A stretch of 14,249 bases of DNA from an uncultured Lachnospiraceae bacterium (GCA_910584115.1 CAJTYN010000015.1:1-14249), one strand, 5' to 3'. Positions 1 to 6,672 are shown, counted from the stretch's first letter. Notes: generated by a model from the sequence alone, not told the origin. Program-made: numbers and translations.

Positions 1-383
1 ATGGCGGGTCTGGCATCCGGGTCATCCTGCTCTGCCGTCGCGCGCGTGGTACGGTCGTTGTAGTCCAGGTCCTCGTCCGTGTAAGGCTGTTCCGGCACGA
101 TCTCATAAATATCGGCGCCGGAAAGCTCTGCCAGCGTTTCCGCGACTGCTCTGGTATTTCCCGTTGCCGAAAAATAAACGACCAGAGCCTTCGCTCCTGC
201 TTCTTCCGTCTGCGCCGCTTCCTGTGTACCGGATGACGCCTCTGTTCCGTCTGCGTCCTCCTTCGCACTGCTCTCATCCCCTGCAGTCTGCACAGAAGCT
301 CCCTCCTGCTCACTTTTGTTGCCGCAGGCCACAAGCCCCAGCACAAGGGCAAGTATCATAAAAACAGAAAATGATCTCTTCAT
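1..383 (-). CDS. Lipoprotein flavodoxin (N-terminal part, cut by window edge)
   Basis: Only the first 127 codons are inside the window; the gene runs off the left edge. The protein opens with a lipoprotein signal peptide (basic MKRS, hydrophobic core, lipobox LVAC with the lipidated Cys at residue 20). A low-complexity linker rich in Ser, Glu, Ala and Thr follows to about residue 62. A flavodoxin domain then begins with ALVVYFSATGNTRAVAE, where SATGNT is the FMN phosphate-binding loop. Flavodoxin-fold lipoproteins of this kind are common in Clostridia and probably carry electrons on the outer face of the membrane; the partner is unknown. The start ATG has an AGGAAAGGAG ribosome site just upstream. 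It is third in the TetR operon, 61 bases after the reductase stop, with no terminator between. Family is sure; role is inferred. Confidence 0.85.
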   Translation of the reverse strand, partial: MKRSFSVFMILALVLGLVACGNKSEQEGASVQTAGDESSAKEDADGTEASSGTQEAAQTEEAGAKALVVYFSATGNTRAVAETLAELSGADIYEIVPEQPYTDEDLDYNDRTTRATAEQDDPDARPA

Positions 384-444
384 AGATAATGCTCTCCTTT
401 CCTCCATCCCCCAAAAGGAATGCCATTTTTTTATCATCTTTTTA

Positions 445-984
445 TCATCGATCCAGTGATCTTCCGAGCCTGTAGGCCATCTCCGGGTATCCGCTGCCTG
501 CCGTCATGGACGGCGTCCCACAGCCTTTTCCCAGGATCATGCCCTGATCCTGGAAGTTCAGGTATCTTACGAGGGTGCGGTAATGCGCTTCTAACGCTTC
601 AAACGTCCAGCCGTCGCTGTTCCATGCCGCCGAGATCAGGGCGGATCTCATCTTCTTTCTCTGGATGCTGCCGTTTATGGCACAGAACCTGTCGATCAGG
701 ATCTTCAGCTGTGCCGACATCCCATAGTAATAGAGCGGCGTGACGAACACCAGCATATCGGCCCCGAGGATCTCCTTCCGGATATGCTCCATGTCGTCCT
801 TCTGTACGCAGGGACCGTCATAGCCGCAGGAAACGCATCCCGTGCAGGGGCTGATATCGCTGTGCGCCGCTGAAATGGTAAGGATCTCATGCCCGGCTTC
901 TTTCGCTCCCCTGGCAAATCCCTCCGCCAGCATATTGGATGATCCGTTCTTGTTCGGACTTCCTTCCAGTATCATGATCTTCAT
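445..984 (-). CDS. NADPH-dependent FMN reductase / iron-sulfur flavoprotein-like protein
   Basis: The 179-aa protein has a flavodoxin fold. It starts MKIMILEGSPNKNGSS, the beta strand and phosphate loop that bind FMN, and later shows FVTPLYYYGMSAQLKILIDR, the typical flavin ring-binding segment of this family. Four cysteines (47, 50, 53, 59) form a CTGCVSCGYDGPC cluster as in iron-sulfur flavoproteins and related NAD(P)H:FMN oxidoreductases; whether it holds a 4Fe-4S cluster here is not shown. I chose the ATG at 984 because GAGGAGGTG lies 7 bases upstream. A TTG at 1002 or ATG at 990 would place the ribosome site inside or against the gene. It lies 25 bases after the tetR stop and 61 before the lipoprotein flavodoxin, so one transcript is likely. 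A cytoplasmic flavoprotein controlled by a ligand- or stress-sensing TetR is a plausible reading; the substrate is unknown. Confidence 0.88.
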   Translation of the reverse strand: MKIMILEGSPNKNGSSNMLAEGFARGAKEAGHEILTISAAHSDISPCTGCVSCGYDGPCVQKDDMEHIRKEILGADMLVFVTPLYYYGMSAQLKILIDRFCAINGSIQRKKMRSALISAAWNSDGWTFEALEAHYRTLVRYLNFQDQGMILGKGCGTPSMTAGSGYPEMAYRLGRSLDR

Positions 985-1009
985 TATCATGCACCTCCTC
1001 AAACATCCA

Positions 1010-1633
1010 TCATACGCCCAATAGATTTTTTACCTCGGCGTATGTGATCTCATAGATCGACATATACACGTAATCCACGTTTGCCTGCGCCATCGCTTCT
1101 TTCTGTTTTTCTGTCACCACCGTATACGGGTAGATCCCGAACATAAATGGGAAAAAGGAGAATATAAAATCCTGCTTATCCTGGACTGTCATTTCCGGGA
1201 AGAATTTATCCAGACAATCTCTGACCTCCGCCAGCGATCTCCCATATACCACCTTAAACTCGATCAGACGCTCGATCCGGCTGTTGTCCTCCATATCATA
1301 GTGGTTCATGGACATGATCTTCAGCAGGTTCCCCCGTTCTTCCAGCGAATGGGCCAGCGCGTCGGCAAATCCCTCTCGGGTCATCCTTTCATGCTCTGCC
1401 CGGATCGCCGCCAGCCTGTCGTTCCATAATTCATATTCCCTCTGCAGCAGGGCGAGAAAGATCTCCTCCTTCGTTCGGAAATAGTTGTAGATAGAAGTCC
1501 GTGTAAAGGAAGTCGCATTCCCGATCTCCTTGATGGTGATATCCTTAAAGCTCATAGTCTCATACAATCCTGCACAAGCTGTTATGATCTCCTCTTTCCT
1601 CGCCGCTGTCAGTTCTTCCGATCCCTTTGACAT
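1010..1633 (-). CDS. TetR/AcrR family transcriptional repressor
   Basis: The protein has 207 residues, normal for the family. The N-terminal helix-turn-helix covers about residues 20-65, with the sequence ITIKEIGNATSFTRTSIYNYFRTKEEIF; the recognition helix is TRTSIYNYF followed by the hallmark F-x-x-K-E-E-I. The C-terminal 140 residues are an all-helical ligand-binding domain with no recognisable ligand signature. It is the first gene of the operon with the flavoprotein reductase and lipoprotein flavodoxin. Two palindromes overlap its own promoter, so it almost certainly represses itself and the two downstream genes until an inducer binds. ATG at 1633 follows an AGGAGGCG ribosome site about 6 bases upstream. 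The inducer cannot be read from sequence; an electrophile, quinone or antimicrobial compound would fit the flavoprotein cargo but is a guess. Confidence 0.92.
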   Translation of the reverse strand: MSKGSEELTAARKEEIITACAGLYETMSFKDITIKEIGNATSFTRTSIYNYFRTKEEIFLALLQREYELWNDRLAAIRAEHERMTREGFADALAHSLEERGNLLKIMSMNHYDMEDNSRIERLIEFKVVYGRSLAEVRDCLDKFFPEMTVQDKQDFIFSFFPFMFGIYPYTVVTEKQKEAMAQANVDYVYMSIYEITYAEVKNLLGV

Positions 1634-1686
1634 GGTACGCCTCCTATATGCTTTTTCATACTCGTCTCCTCCTTCTCGTTTTACTC

Positions 1687-1699
1687 TGACATTGTGTCA
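1687..1699. promoter_or_regulatory. TetR operator 2, just downstream of the transcription start
   Basis: TGACA-TTG-TGTCA has the same half-sites as operator 1 but a different 3-base spacer. Its centre lies 36 bases from that of operator 1, and it falls at about +2 to +14 of the predicted transcript. Confidence 0.82.
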
Positions 1700-1707
1700 G
1701 TGATCGT

Positions 1708-1736
1708 ATTATACATCCTTGCTGACACAGTGTCAA
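1708..1736 (-). promoter_or_regulatory. Sigma-A promoter of the tetR-flavoprotein operon
   Basis: On the minus strand the -35 box is TTGACA (1736-1731) and the -10 box is TATAAT (1713-1708), with a spacer of exactly 17 bases. Both hexamers are perfect consensus. Transcription should start near 1701, leaving a leader of about 70 bases before the tetR ATG. Such a strong promoter is expected to be held down by the repressor sites that overlap it. Confidence 0.9.
1723..1735. promoter_or_regulatory. TetR operator 1, over the -35 box
   Basis: TGACA-CAG-TGTCA is a perfect inverted repeat with 3-base spacer. It covers five of the six bases of the -35 box, so a bound dimer would block RNA polymerase. 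It shares both half-sites with the second copy at 1687-1699. Confidence 0.82.
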
Positions 1737-1797
1737 TGCATTTTTAAGATCTTTACTCTCTTTGATCTTACCTTGAGGGGGTTCAGGATCTGCAGGC

Positions 1798-1826
1798 TTG
1801 CCAGGGCACGGGCTTTGTGGTATACT
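1798..1826 (+). promoter_or_regulatory. Sigma-A promoter of nrdD
   Basis: TTGCCA (1798-1803) and TATACT (1821-1826) are separated by 17 bases, each one or two changes from consensus. Transcription would start near 1833, directly at the first NrdR box. The gap 1634-1892 between tetR and nrdD thus holds two back-to-back promoters and their operators; nothing else is evident in it. Confidence 0.75.
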
Positions 1827-1833
1827 GTCATTT

Positions 1834-1878
1834 ACAAGATATTGTAAGCCGAATGGATTTTAAAATACAAGATATAGT
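1834..1878 (+). promoter_or_regulatory. Pair of NrdR boxes upstream of nrdD
   Basis: ACAAGATATTGT (1834-1845) and ACAAGATATAGT (1867-1878) are near-identical. They match, in reverse complement, the ACACTATATCTTGT style of NrdR box. Their spacing is 33 bases, about three DNA turns, as known for tandem NrdR sites. They sit between the predicted transcription start and the ribosome-binding site of nrdD, where bound NrdR (the nucleotide-sensing zinc-ribbon/ATP-cone repressor of ribonucleotide reductase genes) would block transcription. No nrdR gene lies in the window. Confidence 0.78.
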
Positions 1879-1892
1879 GGAGAGTGAAAGAA

Positions 1893-4028
1893 ATGGTCCA
1901 TATCATCAAGAAAGACGGTACACTGGAAGAGTTCAATGCCGAGAAGATCGTGGCCGCGGTCAACAAATCCGCGGCCCGCATCCTCTACACGTTCACGCCC
2001 CAGGAGACGGAATTCATCTGTCAGTTTGCCACGGAGCGGGCTGCTTCCCTGGGCAAGGATCAGATCCCGATCCAGGACATGCACAACATCGTGGAGGGAG
2101 CCCTTGAGAAGGTCAACCCGGCGGTGGCCAAGAGCTACAGGGATTACCGGAATTATAAACTGGATTTCATCCATATGATGGACGATGTCTACACCAAGAG
2201 CCAGGCCATCCGTTATATCGGGGACAAGAGCAACGCCAACACGGACAGCGCCCTGGTGGCCACGAAGCGCAGCCTGATCTTCAACGAGCTGAACAAGGAG
2301 CTTTACCGGAAATTCTTCATGAACAGGAACGAGCTCCAGGCGTGCAAGGACGGCTACATCTACATCCATGACCAGTCGGCCAGGCTGGATACCATGAACT
2401 GCTGCCTGTTCAACGTGGCGGATGTGTTAAAGGGCGGCTTCGAGATGGGAAATGTCTGGTACAACGAGCCAAAGACCCTGGATACGGCTTTCGATGTGAT
2501 GGGCGACATCATCCTCAGCACGGCGGCCCAGCAGTACGGCGGCTTCACGGTGCCGGAAGTGGATAAGATCCTGGGGCCGTATGCGAAAAAGAGCTACGAT
2601 AAATACTATAAAGAATTTCTGCGTTACGCCGACGAGGGCTGGACGGGCAGGGAGGAGAAAGCGGCCGCCTATGCCATGGATAAGGTCCGCCGGGATTACG
2701 ACCAGGGATGGCAGGGGATCGAGTATAAATTAAATACGGTGGGGTCTTCCAGAGGGGATTATCCTTTCGTGACGGTGACCATGGGCCTGGGTACGGAGCC
2801 CTTTGAAAAAATGTGCAATCTGTCGCTCTTGACGGTCCACATGGGCGGCCAGGGCAAGGCGGGGCACAAGAAGCCCGTGCTGTTCCCGAAGATCGTCTTT
2901 CTCTACGACGAAAACCTGCACGGCCCGGGAAAACCCTGCGAGGACGTGTTCGAGGCCGGCGTGGACTGCTCATCGAAGACCATGTACCCGGACTGGCTGT
3001 CCCTGACCGGAAAAGGCTATATCGCCAGCATGTATAAGCGATACGGCAAGGTGATCAGCCCCATGGGCTGCAGGGCTTTTTTGAGTCCCTGGTACGAGCG
3101 GGGCGGGATGAACCCGGCGGATGACGCGGACGAGCCTGTTTTTGTAGGACGGTTCAACATCGGGGCCGTGAGCCTGCATCTGCCCATGATCCTGGCCAAG
3201 TCCAGGGCGGAGAGCCGGGATTTTTATGAAGTGCTGGATTTTTACCTGGAGATGATCCGCGACCTGCATAAGCGGACGTATGAATACCTGGGGCAGATGA
3301 AAGCCTCCACCAACCCGCTGGCCTACTGTGAAGGGGGTTTTTACGGGGGGCATCTGGAACCTCATGAGCGGATCCGGGGGCTCTTAAAGCCGATGACGGC
3401 CTCGTTTGGGATCACGGCCCTCAACGAGCTGCAGGAGCTGCATAATGGGAAGTCGATCGCCGAGGACGGGAGATTTGCCCTGGAGGTGCTCCAGTATATC
3501 AACCGGAAAGTGGAGCAGTACAAACAGGAGGACGGCCATCTCTACGCGATCTACGGGACGCCGGCGGAGAGCCTCTGCGGCCTGCAGGTGGAGCAGTTCC
3601 GCAAGATGTACGGCATCGTAGAAAATGTCTCCGACCGGCCCTATGTGAGCAACAGTTTCCACTGCCATGTGACGGAAGACATCACGCCGATCCAGAAGCA
3701 GGATCTGGAGGGACGGTTCTGGGAGCTGTGCAACGGCGGCAAGATCCAGTATGTGCGCTATCCCATCGATTATAATAGGGAAGCGGTCCAGACCCTGATC
3801 CGCAGGGCCATGGAGCTGGGGTATTATGAGGGAGTCAATCTCTCGTTGGCCTATTGTGACGACTGCGGGCACGAGGAGCTGGACATGGACGTCTGCCCCG
3901 TGTGCGGTTCGAAAAACCTCACAAAGATTGACCGCATGAACGGCTATCTCTCCTACAGCCGCGTCCACGGGGACACGCGGCTGAACGCGGCGAAGATGGC
4001 GGAGATCGCGGAGAGGAGATCTATGTAA
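1893..4028 (+). CDS. nrdD: Anaerobic ribonucleoside-triphosphate reductase (class III RNR)
   Basis: The enzyme makes deoxyribonucleotides from ribonucleoside triphosphates by glycyl-radical chemistry without oxygen. An ATP-cone allosteric domain fills residues 1 to about 90 (VHIIKKDGTLEEFNAEKI opening). The large catalytic barrel follows, with cysteines at 170/171, 359 and 393 that are candidates for the thiyl radical and redox cysteines. Near the C-terminus is a zinc ribbon (Cys 655, 658, 668, 671), then RMNGYLSYSR, where Gly684 is the predicted radical site. The length of 711 aa is normal. ATG at 1893 is preferred over GTG at 1884 because GGAGAG lies 8 bases before it. Two NrdR boxes control it. 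The activating enzyme gene nrdG, often adjacent, is not present downstream; a terminator closes the unit. Identification is firm. Confidence 0.97.
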   Translation: MVHIIKKDGTLEEFNAEKIVAAVNKSAARILYTFTPQETEFICQFATERAASLGKDQIPIQDMHNIVEGALEKVNPAVAKSYRDYRNYKLDFIHMMDDVYTKSQAIRYIGDKSNANTDSALVATKRSLIFNELNKELYRKFFMNRNELQACKDGYIYIHDQSARLDTMNCCLFNVADVLKGGFEMGNVWYNEPKTLDTAFDVMGDIILSTAAQQYGGFTVPEVDKILGPYAKKSYDKYYKEFLRYADEGWTGREEKAAAYAMDKVRRDYDQGWQGIEYKLNTVGSSRGDYPFVTVTMGLGTEPFEKMCNLSLLTVHMGGQGKAGHKKPVLFPKIVFLYDENLHGPGKPCEDVFEAGVDCSSKTMYPDWLSLTGKGYIASMYKRYGKVISPMGCRAFLSPWYERGGMNPADDADEPVFVGRFNIGAVSLHLPMILAKSRAESRDFYEVLDFYLEMIRDLHKRTYEYLGQMKASTNPLAYCEGGFYGGHLEPHERIRGLLKPMTASFGITALNELQELHNGKSIAEDGRFALEVLQYINRKVEQYKQEDGHLYAIYGTPAESLCGLQVEQFRKMYGIVENVSDRPYVSNSFHCHVTEDITPIQKQDLEGRFWELCNGGKIQYVRYPIDYNREAVQTLIRRAMELGYYEGVNLSLAYCDDCGHEELDMDVCPVCGSKNLTKIDRMNGYLSYSRVHGDTRLNAAKMAEIAERRSM

Positions 4029-4039
4029 AGCTGTATCAG

Positions 4040-4076
4040 AAAAACAGCGTTGTCTGTTGGGGACGACGCTGTTTTT
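4040..4076 (+). terminator. Intrinsic terminator of nrdD, usable in both directions
   Basis: A 15-bp stem (4040-4054 with 4062-4076, one G-T wobble) closes a 7-base loop. It begins with AAAAA and ends with TTTTT, so it has a U-tract on either strand. It begins 11 bases after the nrdD stop and faces the convergent small gene that ends at 4114, so it probably serves both. Confidence 0.88.
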
Positions 4077-4113
4077 GATGTCGTATCCGGACTGTATCTG
4101 GTCCGTATCTGGT

Positions 4114-4371
4114 TCATACCACGGAATACCGCGTCCAGGGGATCTTGGACGGCGGGTAGGACGCCAGGAAGTTGACGATATCGCTGCGGCCGTGGTACTG
4201 GATATTGCCGTGGGCGTCCGGCGCGGAGAGGACGATGGGCATTTTGCCGAAGACCATCTGGAAGCTCTGGCGTGTCAGTTCGATGTCCGGACTGATCAGG
4301 ACGGCGGGCTTTACCTTTACGATCGAAAATCTCGTCTGGCCGATGGACATGGTCGCGCCTTCTATGATCAT
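4114..4371 (-). CDS. Small conserved-looking protein of unknown function
   Basis: The 85-aa protein begins MIIEGATMSIGQTRFSIVKVKPAVLISP and contains VFGKMPIVLSAPDAHGNIQYHGRSDIVNFL near the C-terminus. It shows no signal peptide, membrane segment or cysteine. The mix of beta-strand-like and helix-like stretches suggests a small folded cytosolic domain, and I believe similar short proteins of unknown role occur in other gut anaerobes. ATG at 4371 is chosen because AAGGAGG ends about 9 bases upstream; the GTG at 4380 would overlap that site. The competing plus-strand reading frames here begin inside the nrdD terminator or lack ribosome sites. It is divergent from the coiled-coil gene at 4498 and convergent with nrdD. 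A weak promoter (TTTCTC, 17 bases, TAAAAT at 4411-4406) may drive it. Function not known. Confidence 0.72.
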   Translation of the reverse strand: MIIEGATMSIGQTRFSIVKVKPAVLISPDIELTRQSFQMVFGKMPIVLSAPDAHGNIQYHGRSDIVNFLASYPPSKIPWTRYSVV

Positions 4372-4429
4372 CTGTGTCACCTCCTTGATGGATCTGGATG
4401 GGTCTATTTTAACACAGATCCGGCTTAAG

Positions 4430-4443
4430 AGAAACGCGTTTCT
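4430..4443. promoter_or_regulatory. 14-bp perfect palindrome in a divergent intergenic region
   Basis: AGAAACGCGTTTCT is fully self-complementary. It lies between the divergent small gene (start 4371) and coiled-coil gene (start 4498), and covers the weak -35 candidate for the former. It could be an operator for an unidentified dimeric regulator; the protein cannot be named. Confidence 0.4.
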
Positions 4444-4497
4444 GGCCGATGTTCATATAAGGAATGGATAAGGGCAGGAAAGGAGCGTGGCAGGAAT

Positions 4498-5262
4498 ATG
4501 TATATACGAGCACAGTCCAGTCAGAACAATACGTGGAATAAAGTGCAGATGGCATTACAGTCCGTGGATCAAAAAGCCCGACAGGGCAAAAAGGCCGGGA
4601 GAGCCCGGGAGGAGGAGCGCAGGCAGGACCGCGTGGATCTAAGCCCCATGAGCCGGATCCAGAGCCGCATCGAGAGCCTCATGTCCCAGAAGCAGAGCAT
4701 CATCGAGCAGAAGAATCAGCTGATCGCGGATACCCTGGATGCGGGCGGGGATATCAAGTCGATCCAGTCCATGATCTCCCTTTATGATGAGCAGATCAGC
4801 AATATCGAGACGCAGATCTCTCAGACCATGAAGGAGATGATGGAGGACTCCCTTGAGGAGGAGAAAGAAGAGAAGAAGGACGAGGAGCCGCTGACGAAGG
4901 AGGAGCAGCAGAGGCGTCAGATGAACGAGCTGACCAGCGCGTCCATGGACTACGAGCGCACAGGGCAGATCTACAGCGCCTATGTGCATAAGCAGGGAGA
5001 GGCGAACGTGATGGCCGCTGAGATCAAGATGGACGGCTCCCGGGGAGGGAGCGCCCCCATGGGCAAACAGGAACGGCTCAATGATCTGAAACAGGAGATC
5101 GACGAACTTTACACAGAGGCCATGGAGGGCTATGCGGATCTGAGTGTCTCCCTGAAGGAGTCCGCCGAAGAAGCCGCCCGCCGTCCTGAGCTGGAGAGCG
5201 AAGAGGAGCGAGAGCAGCAGGACAAGACGAGAGATGAGGAAGAGAACGGGGCGATCGCGTAA
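4498..5262 (+). CDS. Highly charged coiled-coil protein, function unknown
   Basis: The 254-aa protein has no signal peptide or membrane segment, so it should be cytosolic. After a polar, basic N-terminus (Lys/Arg/Glu-rich at about 25-45) comes QDRVDLSP (43-50), which resembles the DKVxLS motif of FlgM-like and other small Clostridial proteins. Residues about 52-115 are heptad-rich helix (RIQSRIESLMSQKQSIIEQKN), then an acidic stretch EEEKEEKKDEE (120-130). A second helical region follows to about 225, with an acidic tail. I recognise no catalytic motif. A ribosome site AAAGGAG lies 12 bases before the ATG, slightly long; an AGG closer in may help. It appears monocistronic, ended by the hairpin at 5343-5380. 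It may be an intracellular scaffold or an anti-sigma-like binding protein, but this is speculative. Confidence 0.8.
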   Translation: MYIRAQSSQNNTWNKVQMALQSVDQKARQGKKAGRAREEERRQDRVDLSPMSRIQSRIESLMSQKQSIIEQKNQLIADTLDAGGDIKSIQSMISLYDEQISNIETQISQTMKEMMEDSLEEEKEEKKDEEPLTKEEQQRRQMNELTSASMDYERTGQIYSAYVHKQGEANVMAAEIKMDGSRGGSAPMGKQERLNDLKQEIDELYTEAMEGYADLSVSLKESAEEAARRPELESEEEREQQDKTRDEEENGAIA

Positions 5263-5342
5263 AGGGGCACTTTGGAGGATGTGTAGCATCAGACAGAGAT
5301 CAAGACTCCGGAAAGCAACGAAAATAGAGGGAGTAAAGTCAT

Positions 5343-5380
5343 AGGGCACTTCATCTTTTATTAGGTGAAGGCCCTTTTTT
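5343..5380 (+). terminator. Intrinsic terminator after the coiled-coil gene
   Basis: AGGGC (5343-5347) plus CTTCA (5349-5353) pair with TGAAG (5366-5370) plus GCCCT (5371-5375), with a single bulged A at 5348. The stem runs into six T residues at 5375-5380. It lies 80 bases after the stop at 5262. I see nothing else in 5263-5342. Confidence 0.82.
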
Positions 5381-5415
5381 CATGTGAAAGAAAGACGTGT
5401 TTTGTACAGAAACAT

Positions 5416-5431
5416 ATGAAACCGATAACAT
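5416..5431. promoter_or_regulatory. Distal LacI-type operator
   Basis: ATGAAACCGATAACAT matches the LacI-family operator pattern (TG-N4-CG-N4-CA). It differs by one base from the promoter-proximal copy 142 bases downstream. It resembles a cre site for CcpA, but the position that is normally a purine before the central CG is C. A second, distal site would allow DNA looping by a tetramer or cooperative dimers. Apart from this site I see only AT-rich DNA in 5381-5521. Confidence 0.7.
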
Positions 5432-5521
5432 ATAAAAGAATACAGATCATACGAAAAACACGAGTAAATGCCTCGTATCCATTATAAGATCATATATCAT
5501 AACTAAAAATAAAAAGATGTA

Positions 5522-5550
5522 TTGACAAGACGTAAAAGAGCAGCTACAAT
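5522..5550 (+). promoter_or_regulatory. Sigma-A promoter of the lacI-allulose operon
   Basis: TTGACA (5522-5527) and TACAAT (5545-5550) are separated by 17 bases. Transcription should begin near 5557, at the edge of the proximal operator. Confidence 0.87.
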
Positions 5551-5557
5551 GAAATAA

Positions 5558-5573
5558 ATGAAACCGATACCAT
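5558..5573. promoter_or_regulatory. Proximal LacI-type operator
   Basis: ATGAAACCGATACCAT begins right after the predicted transcription start. It repeats the distal site with one change. A repressor bound here would block its own gene and the genes behind it. Confidence 0.78.
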
Positions 5574-5591
5574 AAAGAAGGGGGTGAGGAC

Positions 5592-6596
5592 ATGAGGAAA
5601 GTTACAATATCGGATATCGCAAAAAGGGCAGGCGTTTCAAAGACGACTGTTTCCAGGGTCTTAAATTCCCCGGAAAAAGTAGAAGAGAGCACGAAAAAGA
5701 GAATAGAGCAGATCATGAAAGAAACCGATTATGTGCCGTCTGAGACTGCAAGGAATCTATCCCGGCAGGCGTCCTCCACGATCGGTGTCATCGTACCTGA
5801 AATAGGGAATCCCTTTTTTGGGGGATTATTTACAGGGATCGAAGAGATCATTTCAGAAAACGATCTGTCACTGCTTTACTGCAGCAACGATGATGACGCA
5901 AAAAAAGATGCCGAGGCCCTGGACATGATGAAGACACAGCGGGTGACGGGTGTGCTGTACGTGCCGGCAGTGAATTATCCGGCGATGGGCCTGAAAAATA
6001 AGATCCAGAAAAAAATAACGGGCCTGGGATGTCCGGCTGTCTGCATCGACCGGGATATCGGGCTGCACATGGATACGATCCATTTTAATGATAGGGCGGC
6101 TGTGAAAGATGCGGTGCTCGCGCTGGCGGCGGCAGGGCATCGGGACATCGCATTGATAAACGGGAATTCTCTGAAAAACATTCTGGCGGCTGAGCGTTAT
6201 GAAGGGTATCTGGAAGGACTTAAGGAAGCCGGGCTTACAGAAGACGAGGCATTGGTCTATCAGGGGGAGTATCAGGAGTTCTATGCATACACCGTGACAA
6301 AAGAGCTGCTCAATAGAGAAAAAAAGCCCACAGCGGTCATTACCTGCAACAATAGCTTGGGAAAAGGCTATCTGCAGGCAGTGTATGAAAGGGGAAGGCC
6401 AGACGCGTTTGCCCATATCACCCTGGATAAGATAGAGATGCTGGATCTGTTGAACATCCCATGTGATCATGTTCTGCGAGATTCATATGAGATGGGGAGG
6501 ACAGCGGCAAAGATGTTGGTCAGCAGGATCGCTTTCCCAGATAAGAAGATCCAGAATATCCTGCTGGACACGCTGCTTGTAAGAGAAACATCCTGA
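5592..6596 (+). CDS. LacI family transcriptional repressor, probably of allulose or a related sugar
   Basis: The 334-aa length is typical. Residues 3-25 (KVTISDIAKRAGVSKTTVSRVLN) are the LacI helix-turn-helix, followed by the hinge helix SETARNLSRQ at about 55-65. The sugar-binding periplasmic-binding-protein fold starts at STIGVIVPEIGNPFF. Late motifs include AVITCNNSLGKGYLQAV and a C-terminal LLDTLLVRETS, as in family members. GGGGGTGAGG precedes the ATG. Two matching operators upstream indicate autoregulation, and the same transcript continues into a dehydrogenase remnant and an allulose epimerase. The inducer is therefore probably D-allulose (psicose), D-tagatose, D-fructose or a phosphate of one; this rests on context, not on identified ligand residues. 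Confidence 0.92.
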   Translation: MRKVTISDIAKRAGVSKTTVSRVLNSPEKVEESTKKRIEQIMKETDYVPSETARNLSRQASSTIGVIVPEIGNPFFGGLFTGIEEIISENDLSLLYCSNDDDAKKDAEALDMMKTQRVTGVLYVPAVNYPAMGLKNKIQKKITGLGCPAVCIDRDIGLHMDTIHFNDRAAVKDAVLALAAAGHRDIALINGNSLKNILAAERYEGYLEGLKEAGLTEDEALVYQGEYQEFYAYTVTKELLNREKKPTAVITCNNSLGKGYLQAVYERGRPDAFAHITLDKIEMLDLLNIPCDHVLRDSYEMGRTAAKMLVSRIAFPDKKIQNILLDTLLVRETS

Positions 6597-6672
6597 TCGA
6601 TCAGGGATCTCATGCTGTTTTTCAGGCATTAAGATATATAAGATCCAAAATAAAGAAAGAGAGGAAGAGCAA

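Noticed and set aside
1860..3968. Long minus-strand frames opposite nrdD (1860-2369, 2970-3365, 3384-3968)
   Set aside because: All are antisense shadows of a strongly recognised coding gene, without ribosome sites or family motifs.
4057..4471. Plus-strand frames of 123 and 99 codons
   Set aside because: The first begins inside the loop of the nrdD terminator and neither has a good ribosome site. The minus-strand 85-aa frame has an AAGGAGG site and a more protein-like sequence.
4639..5349. 236-codon Leu-rich minus-strand frame
   Set aside because: It is antisense to the Glu/Lys/Gln-rich coiled-coil gene; the Leu-rich content is the mirror of GAG/CAG codons, and it would read through a terminator hairpin.
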